The notes: generated from the sequence alone by a model not told the origin. Positions 8,383 to 18,229 are shown, numbered from the stretch's first letter. The stretch is DNA of 64,000 nucleotides from JAFDZV01 sp048594725 (GCA_048594725.1 JBMDXA010000112.1:1-64000); one strand, 5' to 3'. A program made the numbers and translations.

Positions 8383-9204
8383 TCAGTGATGGGTGCGCCG
8401 CACGCCATTGTACAGGTCGAAGACGATGGGGGGAACAAGCCGGCGGGCGGTGCGTTTCAGCCGGCGCATGACCGGATATTTCTTTCGCAGATCCTCTCCG
8501 GGGCGTGCCTTGAACAGGGTGCTGTGCCCGCTCGATACTTCATCGGCGGGACGGCCATTGGAGTAGTAGTAGAGCGCGAGCGATTTGCGCGTGGTGCCGG
8601 GGGGGCACCGGAGGATCTCCGGATGTCCGTGGTAGGAGAAATCGGTGGTGCTGAAGACGACGCAGCGGTTGAACAGCGGCGCGATCTTCTTCACGCAGCG
8701 GGTCATATCCCGGTCCCATAATTCAAGATGCCCGTTGTACTCCTCCTGCCAGTTCTTGTTCAGATAGATCAGGAGATTCAGCCGCCGGTCCAGCTTCAGC
8801 CGGGTATGGTAGTTGAAATCCGCGTGGATGTTCAGATACCCTCCCGGCTCTATCTGGTGCAGCCCACCGCCCATGAAATGAGGATCGGGAATCAGCCCTT
8901 CGATGCCGGTCATCTCCTCCAGAAAATCGATGAAGGTGGAGGAGTTCAACTGATAGAGCGTTTCCAGAAGAATGTTCGGCATCTGGGCCTCGTTGCTCAG
9001 CTCCAGCTTTACCTCATGCTCGGCGTCGAACGAGCCCCACCGCCGGGCATCCGGACTCGGAAAGGCCGACAGAAGCTGTTCGGCTATGGATTCCGGGAGG
9101 AAGTTGTCGATCACGATATGCGGGAACGGGTCATTGCCCGCGTAGATATCCCTGTTCTTTCTGGCAAGGTCCGGCAGTACCGCGGGAGCGAAGATTGTTT
9201 CCAT
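8383..9204 (-). CDS. 2-oxoglutarate/Fe(II)-dependent oxygenase, prolyl-hydroxylase-like
   Basis: 273 residues. The metal site reads HADFNYH (HxD) near residue 127 and YHGHP with the distal His near 192; RKSLALYYY supplies the Arg that binds 2-oxoglutarate. The N-terminal PFPHIVIDNFL is typical of the 2OG-FeII_Oxy_3 (P4H-like) group. It probably hydroxylates a protein or small-molecule substrate; which one is unknown. It lies convergent to and 32 bases from the first SBBP gene. Confidence 0.85.
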   Translation of the reverse strand: METIFAPAVLPDLARKNRDIYAGNDPFPHIVIDNFLPESIAEQLLSAFPSPDARRWGSFDAEHEVKLELSNEAQMPNILLETLYQLNSSTFIDFLEEMTGIEGLIPDPHFMGGGLHQIEPGGYLNIHADFNYHTRLKLDRRLNLLIYLNKNWQEEYNGHLELWDRDMTRCVKKIAPLFNRCVVFSTTDFSYHGHPEILRCPPGTTRKSLALYYYSNGRPADEVSSGHSTLFKARPGEDLRKKYPVMRRLKRTARRLVPPIVFDLYNGVRRTHH

Positions 9205-9385
9205 AGATGATCATTACGTTTGATAGCCCTGTTCCGGTGATGCCGGTTGCATCGTGCTGGCGTCGTCTCGGGTCATCTCCGGTATCAGGAAGGCGATGGC
9301 GCTTCCGATGGAAGATAGAAGAAGCCTCCGATGATGAACCAGCCCAGAAAGATTTCCCTTGCGATACTGTTGCGGTTCCGGCGGA

Positions 9386-10969
9386 TCACCCTGCGCGGCG
9401 AGCGATGGCGGGGACGATATTCGGTCTGGCCTGCTCCATGCCATGCAACCGGATGCCTGTTGCGCGCGCTTCTGCCGGGGCCTCATCTCCCAGCTTCCGT
9501 TCCAGCCACGGGAGGATGTTCAGCGCAATCGCGGTCTCGGTCTGGTCGGGGTTCCCGGCCAGCACCTCGATCTTCCGTTTGAACTCCCGGAGAGCCCGTT
9601 GCATTTCGGCTGCCGAACGGGTTTCCGGCATGCGGCGCATGAAGTCCAGGATGGTCCGCTCCAGTTGATGCAGCCCGCGGTTGCGGCACAGATGGCGGTA
9701 GGCGGAGCGCCAGAGATAGGGGAGCAGTTCCATATCGCCCGCCTCCAGATGGATCATCAGCTTCAGCAGGCGGGCAAGTCTCTGGAGATCGGGGCGGATC
9801 TCCCTGTCGGGGTTGTTGAGCACCGGGTGGAGTATCTGTGCGGCCCTGCGGTTCTCTCCTGTAAGAAAGCAGGCGATGGCGATATAGAAGCGCATCCCCA
9901 CCCGCGCCTGCCGGAGCGAACTGTCCGTGTTGGCCTCCAGGAACCTCTCGGCCTCTGCTCCGAGCGCGGCCACCTTCCGGTACTCACCCTGGGCCAGGTA
10001 GAGCGAGATGGCCGACTCGTAGGCGAGCCGTTGCAGCGATACCGATCTGAAGCCGGCTTCTTCTCCTATCCGGATCACCTCCCGGTAGGCGGCCTCCGCC
10101 TCTTCCATCCTCCCCAGCTTCACGCAGATGCAGAGATGCGTGTAAACGATGGTGGCATGATCGATGGGGTTGGGATTCTTCATCTCCTTCAGCTCCTCAT
10201 ACATCCTGATATGCTTCAGCGAGTGGGCGTAGCCCGCCTGGTAGTTGCAGGTCATCAGGTGGTAGATCCTGTGGAGATCGAAGTAGATCTGCCGCGCGTT
10301 GTGCCCCAGAGCGTTGCTCTCCGATGAGAGGAGAGGGTGCGCCATCAGATCGTCGTAGGCCTTCCGCTCGCCGGGGGTGCGTGGCTTCGCCTCCATCACC
10401 ATCATCCGGCTCATCACCGTCATAAGCCGTGTGAACTCCCAGTAGTTGCGCGCGCGGTCCAGAATGCCGTTCAGATCGGCGTGATACGCTTCCAGGTTCT
10501 CCGGTGTGAGATCCGCATGCAGGCGATGAAAGCTCACCGACCACTCCAGCCGTTTCACCTCCAGTTCCGCCTCGAACAGATCATGGGCGCGCGCCATCCG
10601 CTTCGCCTTTGCGGCCATCTTCTCCCCCTGCTCCAGCAACCCCTTGTCGACAAGCAGATACGCCCCTTCGATCAGTTCCCGTACCTGGGTGCGGATCAGC
10701 CTGCGCGAGTTGAACGCGCGCAGCCCCCGCAGGATAGATCCGTAGAGATAGTTCTTCGCGGCCGGGAGATGAGCCGGCCGGAGCGCTCCAGCGAGCTTTC
10801 TGCGCAGGGCCTCCTCGCTGTATGCCGGCAGCGCCGCAACGGCATCGAACAGCCTCAGCGACCGGGTTGCGTCGCGCCCCGCCCCCTTTTCGATATGAAG
10901 CCGGCAGTAGCGTTTCTCCGCCTTCGTCAGCGATGCTATCAGTTTGTGGAGATCATCGGATGCTTTCAT
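9386..10969 (-). CDS. Helical repeat protein of the SLTKAEKRY family, function unknown
   Basis: 527 residues from ATG 10969, where the protein starts MKASDDLHKLIASLTKAEKRY. This N-terminal phrase (LIxSLTKxEKRYxxL) is one I know from long uncharacterised Bacteroidota proteins. An upstream extension of about 69 residues is proline-rich and looks non-coding. The remainder is almost entirely alpha-helical with TPR-like spacing of A/L/Y residues, many charged residues, and no signal peptide or transmembrane segment, suggesting a cytoplasmic scaffold. It sits between two paralogous exported propeller genes. Confidence 0.65.
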   Translation of the reverse strand: MKASDDLHKLIASLTKAEKRYCRLHIEKGAGRDATRSLRLFDAVAALPAYSEEALRRKLAGALRPAHLPAAKNYLYGSILRGLRAFNSRRLIRTQVRELIEGAYLLVDKGLLEQGEKMAAKAKRMARAHDLFEAELEVKRLEWSVSFHRLHADLTPENLEAYHADLNGILDRARNYWEFTRLMTVMSRMMVMEAKPRTPGERKAYDDLMAHPLLSSESNALGHNARQIYFDLHRIYHLMTCNYQAGYAHSLKHIRMYEELKEMKNPNPIDHATIVYTHLCICVKLGRMEEAEAAYREVIRIGEEAGFRSVSLQRLAYESAISLYLAQGEYRKVAALGAEAERFLEANTDSSLRQARVGMRFYIAIACFLTGENRRAAQILHPVLNNPDREIRPDLQRLARLLKLMIHLEAGDMELLPYLWRSAYRHLCRNRGLHQLERTILDFMRRMPETRSAAEMQRALREFKRKIEVLAGNPDQTETAIALNILPWLERKLGDEAPAEARATGIRLHGMEQARPNIVPAIARRAG

Positions 10970-11121
10970 GGATTTGTAATCTCTGGTGGGTGAATGCAGG
11001 AGTCCCAGCGCCGGGATGGCGGGTCTGCCGCTGGCAGGCCGGCCCGGCAGGAGGGGCGTGTGCAGGGGTGGAATCACCGGAAGAGAGACCCGTGGAAATG
11101 CAATAATCGCCGGAATGATGG

Positions 11122-11154
11122 TTTGCCCGCCAAAGAGCGCGGTGGATATGTTCA
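11122..11154 (+). promoter_or_regulatory. Candidate promoter of the second SBBP gene
   Basis: TTTG at 11122-11125, 21 bases, TATGTTCA at 11147-11154. This is a near match to TAnnTTTG and is placed about 40 bases before ATG 11195. Confidence 0.4.
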
Positions 11155-11194
11155 TGCCAGCAATCAACGGCTGCAACCTCGTAAAGGTATATTC

Positions 11195-12847
11195 ATGATA
11201 CGATCAACATGTATTGCGGCGGCCCTTGCCGCCGCGGTCTTCGCAACCGCATCGGCGCAGGCCCCATCATGGGCATGGGCCGTGCGGGCGGGAGAGAAAG
11301 GAACCGATGTCGCGCTGCGGGCGGCCGCCGATTCCTCCGGGGCGATCTATGCGGGCGCGGCTTTCGCCGACTCCATCTCCTTCGCATCGGGGATGCTCCG
11401 AAGCTTCGGCCGTACCGATGCGCTCCTGGCGAAGCTCGGGGCCGATGGAACCTGGCTGTGGGCCTATCCGGTGGGAGGCTCCGAACCCGATGCGGTGAAC
11501 GATGTGGAGACCGATGCCGCCGGCAACATCTACCTTCTGGCAACGGTGTCCGGCGATTCCGCGAGGATCGGGTCGCTGGACGGCACAACCGTGCTGGCGC
11601 TGAGCGGGGAGTCCGATTTCGTTCTAGCCAAGTACGATCCCGCCGGGCATCTTCTCTGGGCGCGCGCCGGCGGAGGGGGCGGCGCCGACCGTGGCGCCGG
11701 GCTGGCCGTGGGCACCGATGGAGATGTACGTGTTGCGGGCCGCTTCACCGGCACCATGAGCGTTGCCGCCGGCTCGGTCACCAGCGCCGGCGGGAGCGAT
11801 GCGTTTATCGCGGTGTTCGCCGCCAACGGCGATCTGCGCCGTCTATGGCGCGGCGGCGGGGCCGGCGATGACGCTGCGAGCGGGATAGGGACCGATACCG
11901 CCGGCAACACCTATCTGGCAGGGGAGTTCACCGGCTCGGCTGATATCGGCGGCACCACCGTCGCCGCCGCCGCGGAACGGAACATCCTGCTTGCAGCCTT
12001 CGCTCCCGATGGGAGCACCTCCTGGGCCCTGGCCGAGGGGGGAAGCCAGTACAGCGGTTCGCAGCCCTCTATCGCGGTTTCCCCTTCCGGGAGCATTCAT
12101 ATCATCGGCTCCTTTTTCAGCAGAGCGGTGATCGGCGGCGGAACCTTCAACAGCTCCGGGGAGAGCGATGGCTATCTGGTGGCCTACGGCAGCCAGGGAA
12201 GCCCGCTGTGGCGGAAGCAGTTCGGCGGAGTGATGATGCAATCTCCGAGCGATATCATCACCGACAGAAACGGCAACGTGTATGTGACCGGGGCCTCGCA
12301 GGATCTGCCGCGCGGGAACATCTTCGCCATAGCGTTCAGCGCCGCCGGAACCCAGCTCTGGTCGCAGTCGGATGATGGCGCCAGCGTGTTTCACAATGCG
12401 CGCGAGGGAGGGATCACGGTGGATCGGGCCGGCAATATCTATATGACCGGCGGGTTCGGCGGGCAGATCAACTTCGGCGCAGCACGGCTTGCCAGCGCAG
12501 GCAGCACGCCCAACTCCATCTCCGGCAGCGATCTTTTCGTGGCAAGGCTGGGGAACAATGTGGCGGGGACCGGTGGCGGCGGGGGGCGCGATGATGTCTC
12601 GGCGCTCTCCGTAACCGGGCGGGCGGGGGAGGCGGCCTTCGTGCGGTTCGGTCTTGGCAGCGCCGGCCCGGCGCGGCTGGAGCTGTATGATGTGCGCGGC
12701 GCCCTGGTGCGGACGCTTCTGGATGAAACCGTGGGGGTGGGGGAGCACCGCCTGCCGGTGCCGGGCGATCTCCCCCAGGGGGCGTATATCCTGCTGTTGC
12801 GGGCCGGCGGAGGGGCCACCAGCCATCCTCTGGCCGTGACCCGCTAG
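11195..12847 (+). CDS. Exported beta-propeller (SBBP repeat) protein with T9SS sorting domain
   Basis: 550 residues from ATG 11195, which opens a signal peptide (MIRSTCIAAALAAAVFATAS, then AQ). Earlier in-frame starts would put about 67 non-coding-looking residues before it. Repeated blades with DxxGNxY and WAYPVGGSEPDA phrases match the paralog at 6683-8350 nearly block for block. The C-terminal region (PARLELYDVRGALVRTL, then LPQGAYILLLR) is a Por-type sorting domain. A GGGGGRDD linker separates propeller and sorting domain. Confidence 0.8.
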   Translation: MIRSTCIAAALAAAVFATASAQAPSWAWAVRAGEKGTDVALRAAADSSGAIYAGAAFADSISFASGMLRSFGRTDALLAKLGADGTWLWAYPVGGSEPDAVNDVETDAAGNIYLLATVSGDSARIGSLDGTTVLALSGESDFVLAKYDPAGHLLWARAGGGGGADRGAGLAVGTDGDVRVAGRFTGTMSVAAGSVTSAGGSDAFIAVFAANGDLRRLWRGGGAGDDAASGIGTDTAGNTYLAGEFTGSADIGGTTVAAAAERNILLAAFAPDGSTSWALAEGGSQYSGSQPSIAVSPSGSIHIIGSFFSRAVIGGGTFNSSGESDGYLVAYGSQGSPLWRKQFGGVMMQSPSDIITDRNGNVYVTGASQDLPRGNIFAIAFSAAGTQLWSQSDDGASVFHNAREGGITVDRAGNIYMTGGFGGQINFGAARLASAGSTPNSISGSDLFVARLGNNVAGTGGGGGRDDVSALSVTGRAGEAAFVRFGLGSAGPARLELYDVRGALVRTLLDETVGVGEHRLPVPGDLPQGAYILLLRAGGGATSHPLAVTR

Positions 12848-12863
12848 AGCGCAGCTGCCACGC

Positions 12864-13880
12864 CTACGGAGGCGGGACTCCGGTGGTGTCCCGCTTCTCC
12901 GGCTGCCAGTGCCAGCCCACCGAGGCGCGCACTCCCACGAAGTACTGCTTCCAGTCGGCATCCTTCAGCACGGAGCTTTGCGGCACCGACGCGAACATCT
13001 CGATGCCCAGCGCACCGAAATCCGATGCCACGTTCCAGCCGAGCGCGAAATCCAGCGATGTGCGCAGCCTGTTCAGATCCGGGAACCGGGCATTGTTGAT
13101 AAGCGTGACCGTATCGGCCCCGTTGCCGTAGCGGATATCATCCTTCGCATTGGCGATCTGCGTGTACTGCGTCCCCTTGCTGGAGACCGCATAGGCGGCG
13201 CTATAGCCCGCATAGATGTAGTAATAGGAGGAGAGGGTGACCGCCTCCGACTGTATGAATCCGCCGTAGATGGGGATGGTGATCCCGGCCGAGCCCACGA
13301 TGGAATGCTGCTTCAGGTAGACCACTCCCACCTCCTTGAACGGTTGCGCCACCCCGCGCAGGGTCAGATAGCTGCGCGACGTATCGCTGGAGAAGAGCAT
13401 CCCCTCGGTAACCTGCAACCCGGCCGATGCCCGCAGGATGGCCGGTATCCGGAGGTTCCAGAGAAAGGTGAGGAGATATTCATCGTAGCTGGTTGTCGGA
13501 TATCCGTCGTCCTCCTCTTCATCCTTGTAGGGCTGGTAGATCTCCCGCTCGTCGTCGTCGTACGGGTTGCGCCAGGTGAACGGCTCGGTGGTGGGACGGA
13601 GCGATTGCGAGCGGAGGTTCGAGGCGTGATCGAACACATCGGAGTAGAACAGAGGGCCGGCATACGAGAGGGTATAGCCGGCATAGGGGCGCGGGAACCA
13701 GCCGGAGGATACCTGGCCGATGATCTCCTCGTCGTACTTGAAGCCCTCGGGGTCCAGCCCCAGGTCGTCCCAGGTGGAATCTATCTCCTGCGCGGCGGCG
13801 CGTCCTGCGATGCCGAGAAGCGCCAGAAGGATCAGCAGTGCGGCCAGCGGCCGGGCGGGATGGAGGTGGTTGGGTTTCAT
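12864..13880 (-). CDS. Exported protein, probable outer-membrane beta-barrel, function unknown
   Basis: 338 residues. The signal peptide ends in RAAAQ (about residue 30). The body alternates aromatic and polar residues (YAGYTLSYAGPLFYSDVF, SSYYYIYAGYSAAYAVSS) and ends with a barrel-like VGVRASVGWHWQ segment, suggesting an outer-membrane protein. An acidic stretch (YDDDEREIYQPYKDEEEDDG) lies near residue 110. Its ATG overlaps the stop of the upstream T9SS gene by 4 bases (ATGA), so the two are translated together. No family recognised. Confidence 0.6.
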   Translation of the reverse strand: MKPNHLHPARPLAALLILLALLGIAGRAAAQEIDSTWDDLGLDPEGFKYDEEIIGQVSSGWFPRPYAGYTLSYAGPLFYSDVFDHASNLRSQSLRPTTEPFTWRNPYDDDEREIYQPYKDEEEDDGYPTTSYDEYLLTFLWNLRIPAILRASAGLQVTEGMLFSSDTSRSYLTLRGVAQPFKEVGVVYLKQHSIVGSAGITIPIYGGFIQSEAVTLSSYYYIYAGYSAAYAVSSKGTQYTQIANAKDDIRYGNGADTVTLINNARFPDLNRLRTSLDFALGWNVASDFGALGIEMFASVPQSSVLKDADWKQYFVGVRASVGWHWQPEKRDTTGVPPP

Positions 13881-14620
13881 CGCAGAATGTGCATCACTTT
13901 ATCGGCGCTGCCGGAATTGGTCACCATGCGAACCAGATAGGCTCCGGTGGGCATGGTGGGATACGGTACGAAGACGAAGATGTGGGGGCCGAGCGGCTGT
14001 TCCCCGAGCTGCTCGGTGACCAGCTCCTGGCCGAGCACATTGTAGATATGGAACGTGACCTCCGATCTGCGGTCGATTCTGTAGGCGAATGCCGTTGTGG
14101 TACCGCTCGGCACCGGGTTCGGGTAGTTCTGTTCCAGCGTGGCGAATCGTATGTAGGGGAGCGGTGGCCCCACCGATCGGGAGATGACTACTCCGCTGGC
14201 ATCGTTGATGGAGCTGCCGGCCAGGCTGAGATCCTCGAAGCGGAGGATGCAGAGGGAGTCCGATGCGGCAAGCGCCTCCCCGCCCAGAACGAAGAGCGTA
14301 TCCCCGGCGGAGTCGCGTTCCAGCGTAAGGGAGAAGTTGTAGATGGAATCCTTTTCGGCCACCAGCGACGACTCCAGCACCCGGCTCCCGGACGGGGCCA
14401 GAAACCGCTGCGGAAAGAAAACCGTCGGGTTGCTCAGGCGCAGCGTGCCCCCGAGCGTGACCCGTCCCGCCGGAAGGGCGTCTGCCTCCTGGAGCCGCAC
14501 CACCACCGCGGTGCTCGCCCCCACGATCGTGCGGGTGGTATCCACCACCAGCTGTGCGGCGGCCATTGCCGGCAGCAGCAGCAACCAGAGCGGGAGAAGC
14601 AATCGTAGAGATGATCTCAT
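13877..14620 (-). CDS. Exported T9SS (Por) sorting-domain protein
   Basis: 247 residues from ATG 14620 (MRSSLRLLLPLWLLLLPAMA, a signal peptide). The middle is an Ig-like beta domain. The C-terminal 85 residues are a textbook type A sorting domain beginning LEQNYPNPVPSGTTTAF, then VTFHIYNVLGQEL and PTGAYLVRMVTNSG. Its stop overlaps the start of the next minus-strand gene, suggesting a two-gene operon for a secreted and an outer-membrane component. Confidence 0.8.
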   Translation of the reverse strand: MRSSLRLLLPLWLLLLPAMAAAQLVVDTTRTIVGASTAVVVRLQEADALPAGRVTLGGTLRLSNPTVFFPQRFLAPSGSRVLESSLVAEKDSIYNFSLTLERDSAGDTLFVLGGEALAASDSLCILRFEDLSLAGSSINDASGVVISRSVGPPLPYIRFATLEQNYPNPVPSGTTTAFAYRIDRRSEVTFHIYNVLGQELVTEQLGEQPLGPHIFVFVPYPTMPTGAYLVRMVTNSGSADKVMHILR

Positions 14621-14834
14621 AGAGGCACGGTTAGTAGTACGCGGCCCGTGGCCGCCTGTAGATGGATAGATACTTGGGAGCATGATGAGATGCTCTCCCG
14701 GCTGCTGCTACGTACTTCGGCAAAAGGTATCTGCGATTCTGTTGTTGTGTTGTCGCGGAGTGGAACTCCGTGCGAAGGGTACCCGGGATCTCAGGAAGCG
14801 TACCCGTAGGTCCGTAACCAATAACTGCCAGCTA

Positions 14835-16355
14835 CTATCTCCCCTTCGACGTAATCACGAATTCCGTTCTCCGGTTCTTCTTCCGGTTCTCCTCCGAATC
14901 GTTCGGCACCAGGGGGCTTGCTTCGCCGAACCCTTTCACCGTCAGGCGTGTGCGGTCGATCCCCATCGCCACGAGGGCATCGGCCACGGCCTGGGCACGA
15001 TCCTGCGAGAGCTTCAGGTTGTAGTCATCGCCGCCGCGATCATCGGTATGGCCGCGTATCTCCAGGGCCAGCGCCGGATAGCTCCGCATGGCATCGGCCA
15101 CCTCCCGCACGCGGGGAGAGGATTCGGGGCGGATGGTGGCCTTGTCGTACTCGAACTCGATCGCCACCAGCGCTACCGTGCCGATATCGTCGTACGGCGT
15201 GAAGAGCGACCGGTCGTAGCGCCCGCTTGCCTGCATCCGGTCGTAGCCCAGCTCCGGGAGCGCTATCGATACCGATGCGGTATGAACTCCCTGGCAGCGG
15301 GGAGGGGTATAGGTGATCTTGTAATAGTTGTTCAGGGCGCGATAGATATCGGCGAAGACGTAGGGGAACTCGCGGTAGGAGTAGATACGGTACATCCTGC
15401 CGCCGGTATAGGTGGCGATGTTGCGCATGGTCTCCTCGTCGGCATCGCCGTAGGCCACCGTATAGACCGCCACCCGTTTCTCCTTGGCCGCCCTGTGCAC
15501 GTCTTCCACCTCCGCATCGGAGTTGCCGTCCATGCCGTCGGTGAAGAGGATGATAGCCCGCTTGTGTCCGGCCGGGGCCTGCGCCACCTCGTTGATCCCC
15601 ACCAGCGCCGCATCGTACAGGGCGGTTCCTCCCCCTCCGGGCGGCCTGATATTCTGTACCACGAAATCGTTGCGGTAGCGGGAGGTATCGCTCGTCAGGG
15701 GAACATCCACCTCGCTGCGGCTACCGAACTTCACCGTGGCGATCTGGTCTCCCGGCTTGATGATGCCGAGCGTCCTGCTGACGGCGGTACGGAGCCTGGC
15801 GATCTTGGTATTTCCCATCGATCCGGAATGGTCCAGCACGAACGCGATTGCATAGGGCTCGCGGCGGTCCTGCCGCACCTCCGTCACCTCGAAATTCTCT
15901 ATCACCGATGCCTCGCCGCCGCAGGAGTCCACCAGCCGGGGCCAGCGGCTCCGCCATTCCCCCGGTCCCTTGAAGTAGGGGGGAGCTAGTCCCATCACGA
16001 AGCGGCCGCTGGTATCGTAGACGAACGCGCGCAGTTCCACCTGGTCGGGGTAGCGTGAATCGTCCACGCTCCGGATATCCATCGCCAGCGGCACCAGCCC
16101 GGCATCGCCGGAGGCGCCGGTTGCCGCCGTGCCGGATGTTCCGGCGGAGCCATCGGCGCCGATCCCTCCGGAGGTGCCGGCGCTTCTGCGGAGCTCCACC
16201 AGCTTGTCGATCGTGATGGCCGATGTCATATAGATCGGCTTGTAGTCCTTCGGAGGGAGCGCCTCCTCGGCGATCCGGGCCACCTGATGCGGGCATCCGG
16301 TGAACACCAGCGCAAGGCCCAGCAGGATGCAGGAACCGAGTAATCGTCGCAGCAT
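14835..16355 (-). CDS. VWA-OmpA lipoprotein
   Basis: 506 residues from ATG 16355 (GAGAGGAAC precedes). A lipobox (VFTGC, Cys21) predicts lipidation. A Gly/Ser/Ala linker follows, then a von Willebrand A domain with a complete MIDAS start (LDHSGSMGNTK) and ILFTDGMDGNSDAEV. The C-terminal OmpA-like peptidoglycan-binding domain has EIRGHTDDRGGDDYN, then GFGEASPLVPND and the closing NRRTEF. The likely role is a cell-envelope anchor presenting a metal-dependent adhesion domain. A paralog with the same domain order lies at 32227-33651. Confidence 0.85.
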   Translation of the reverse strand: MLRRLLGSCILLGLALVFTGCPHQVARIAEEALPPKDYKPIYMTSAITIDKLVELRRSAGTSGGIGADGSAGTSGTAATGASGDAGLVPLAMDIRSVDDSRYPDQVELRAFVYDTSGRFVMGLAPPYFKGPGEWRSRWPRLVDSCGGEASVIENFEVTEVRQDRREPYAIAFVLDHSGSMGNTKIARLRTAVSRTLGIIKPGDQIATVKFGSRSEVDVPLTSDTSRYRNDFVVQNIRPPGGGGTALYDAALVGINEVAQAPAGHKRAIILFTDGMDGNSDAEVEDVHRAAKEKRVAVYTVAYGDADEETMRNIATYTGGRMYRIYSYREFPYVFADIYRALNNYYKITYTPPRCQGVHTASVSIALPELGYDRMQASGRYDRSLFTPYDDIGTVALVAIEFEYDKATIRPESSPRVREVADAMRSYPALALEIRGHTDDRGGDDYNLKLSQDRAQAVADALVAMGIDRTRLTVKGFGEASPLVPNDSEENRKKNRRTEFVITSKGR

Positions 16356-16668
16356 GTTCCTCTCTTCGACGTTCGTGAGTAGAGTGAGTTCGGCGGTAGA
16401 AGCCGATCGGTGGAAGAGGTTTAATGGCGTTTCGGCCCCATCCGTCCGGCGGGTCCGGATCACTATCACCGGGGGTACAACGCAGCGAAAGATAATGAGT
16501 TGCAGCCCCGGTCATTACCATTCTTTCCGGCCGATGGCCGATATCACCCCGTTGCGTAGTTTGCGGGGCTTGCATCGGTCAGGACGGGGAGTCTCCCGCT
16601 TCTCCTTCTGGACGAACGTTCCCATCATTTATAACTAGCACATCGCGCCCGCAGGCGCATCCGTTGCG
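16356..16668. other. Divergent intergenic region, no gene seen
   Basis: 313 bases between the VWA-OmpA lipoprotein and mgtE; must contain both promoters, but I see no clear TAnnTTTG element and no recognisable Mg-sensing M-box. Confidence 0.5.
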
Positions 16669-18048
16669 ATGCTGGAGAAACTTCTTGAACCGGAAATCCG
16701 GGAACTGATCCGAAGCGGTGATTTCGAAACCCTCCGCGAGGTGTTCGACGACTGGCTTCCGGCCGATATGGCCGGGCTGATCGTGCGGCTGCCACAGGAG
16801 GAGCGCGATCTGGCCTTTCGTGCGGTTCCGCTGCCGCTTGCGGCAGGAACATTCGAATATCTCGATCTGGACACCCAGAAATTCCTGCTGGAATCCCTCT
16901 CCAGAGAGGAGCTGGCCGGCATCCTGAACCTGATGGCGCCGGACGACCGCACCGAGCTGCTGGAGGAACTGCCGGATGAGACGGTTTCCGATCTGATGAC
17001 CCTTCTCAACCAGGAGGAGCGCGCGGTGGCGCAGTCGCTCCTGGATTATCCGGAGGATAGCATCGGGCGATTGATGACCCCCGATTACGTGCGGGTGAAG
17101 CGGGAATGGACCGTATCGCGGGTGCTGGAACATATCAGGGTCTACGGCCGCGACAGCGAGACGCTGGAGATCATCTATGTGATCGACGAGGAGGGGCGCC
17201 TGGTGGACGAGGTCAGGATCAGGGAGATACTCCTGGCCGGGCGCGGCATGATGGTGCAGGATCTGATGGACAGCCAGTTCGTGGCGCTCACGGTTACCGA
17301 TCATCAGGAGAGCGCCGTGGAGATGTTCCGCCGCTACGACCGCACGGCCCTGCCGGTGGTGGATGACCAGGGGCGGCTTGTCGGCATCGTCACCGTGGAC
17401 GACGTGCTGGACGTGGCCGAGGAGGAGGCCACCGAGGATATCCAGAAGTTCGGCGGCATGGAGGCGCTCGATCTCCCCTACTTCAGCACCACCGTGCCGG
17501 AGATGGTGAAGAAGCGGGCCATCTGGCTGGTGGTGCTCTTCGCCGGCGAGATGCTGACCGCCTCGGCGATGGCGGTATTCGAGGAACAGATCGCCAAGGC
17601 GGTGGTGCTGGCGCTGTTCGTGCCGCTTATCATCTCCAGCGGCGGCAATTCCGGCTCGCAGGCGGCCACCCTTATCATCCGCGCGCTGGCGCTGGGAGAG
17701 GTGGGGCTGCGCGACTGGTGGCTGGTGATGCGCCGCGAGATCATCTCGGGGCTGCTTCTGGGGCTGCTGCTGGGGACCATCGGTTTCGTACGGATCGCGA
17801 TCTGGAGCACCTTCAGCGACACCTATGGGCCGCACTGGGCGCTGGTGGGGCTTACCGTGGGATTTTCGCTCGTGGGGATCGTGCTCTGGGGAACCATCGC
17901 CGGCTCCATGCTCCCGTTCATCCTGAAACGCCTCGGGGCCGATCCCGCCACAAGCTCCGCCCCGTTTGTTGCCACGCTTGTGGACGTTACCGGCCTGCTG
18001 CTCTATTTTACGCTGGCAATGCTGCTGCTGAGCGGAACGCTGCTGTGA
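16669..18048 (+). CDS. mgtE: Magnesium transporter MgtE
   Basis: 459 residues, usual length. Order: N-terminal superhelical MgtE_N domain (about 1-125, with MAPDDRTELLEELP), a CBS pair (about 130-255, with VDDQGRLVGIVTVDDVLDVA), then five membrane helices (about 280-459) with SGGNSGSQAATLIIRALALGE, the pore-lining signature. The cytosolic domains sense Mg and gate a homodimeric inner-membrane channel. A second CBS-domain transporter (CNNM/CorC family) lies at 37975. Confidence 0.96.
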   Translation: MLEKLLEPEIRELIRSGDFETLREVFDDWLPADMAGLIVRLPQEERDLAFRAVPLPLAAGTFEYLDLDTQKFLLESLSREELAGILNLMAPDDRTELLEELPDETVSDLMTLLNQEERAVAQSLLDYPEDSIGRLMTPDYVRVKREWTVSRVLEHIRVYGRDSETLEIIYVIDEEGRLVDEVRIREILLAGRGMMVQDLMDSQFVALTVTDHQESAVEMFRRYDRTALPVVDDQGRLVGIVTVDDVLDVAEEEATEDIQKFGGMEALDLPYFSTTVPEMVKKRAIWLVVLFAGEMLTASAMAVFEEQIAKAVVLALFVPLIISSGGNSGSQAATLIIRALALGEVGLRDWWLVMRREIISGLLLGLLLGTIGFVRIAIWSTFSDTYGPHWALVGLTVGFSLVGIVLWGTIAGSMLPFILKRLGADPATSSAPFVATLVDVTGLLLYFTLAMLLLSGTLL

Positions 18049-18053
18049 TCTCC

Positions 18054-18229
18054 GATCGGCGATGCTGGATTTTCGATCGGAAGGCCCGCACCCAACCGTC
18101 CGTGGCGGATCTGCTGGATACAACCTATGCTCGTACTCCATTCCGGGAGAATATCCAGCTATCGGGGATAGCTATCCTGCTGGCGAACGATATCCTGATT
18201 CGAAATCCGTAATCCAAAATTTAAAATCT
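18054..18229. repeat. GATT-heptad remnants between mgtE and the next gene
   Basis: A plus-oriented remnant (GGATTTTCGATCGG near 18067-18080) lies just after the mgtE stop. A minus-oriented remnant (AATCCAAAATTTAAAATC, 18210-18227) lies directly before ATG 18231. Confidence 0.55.

Noticed and set aside
16356..16668. Mg-sensing M-box before mgtE
   Set aside because: No conserved M-box blocks seen in 313 bases.
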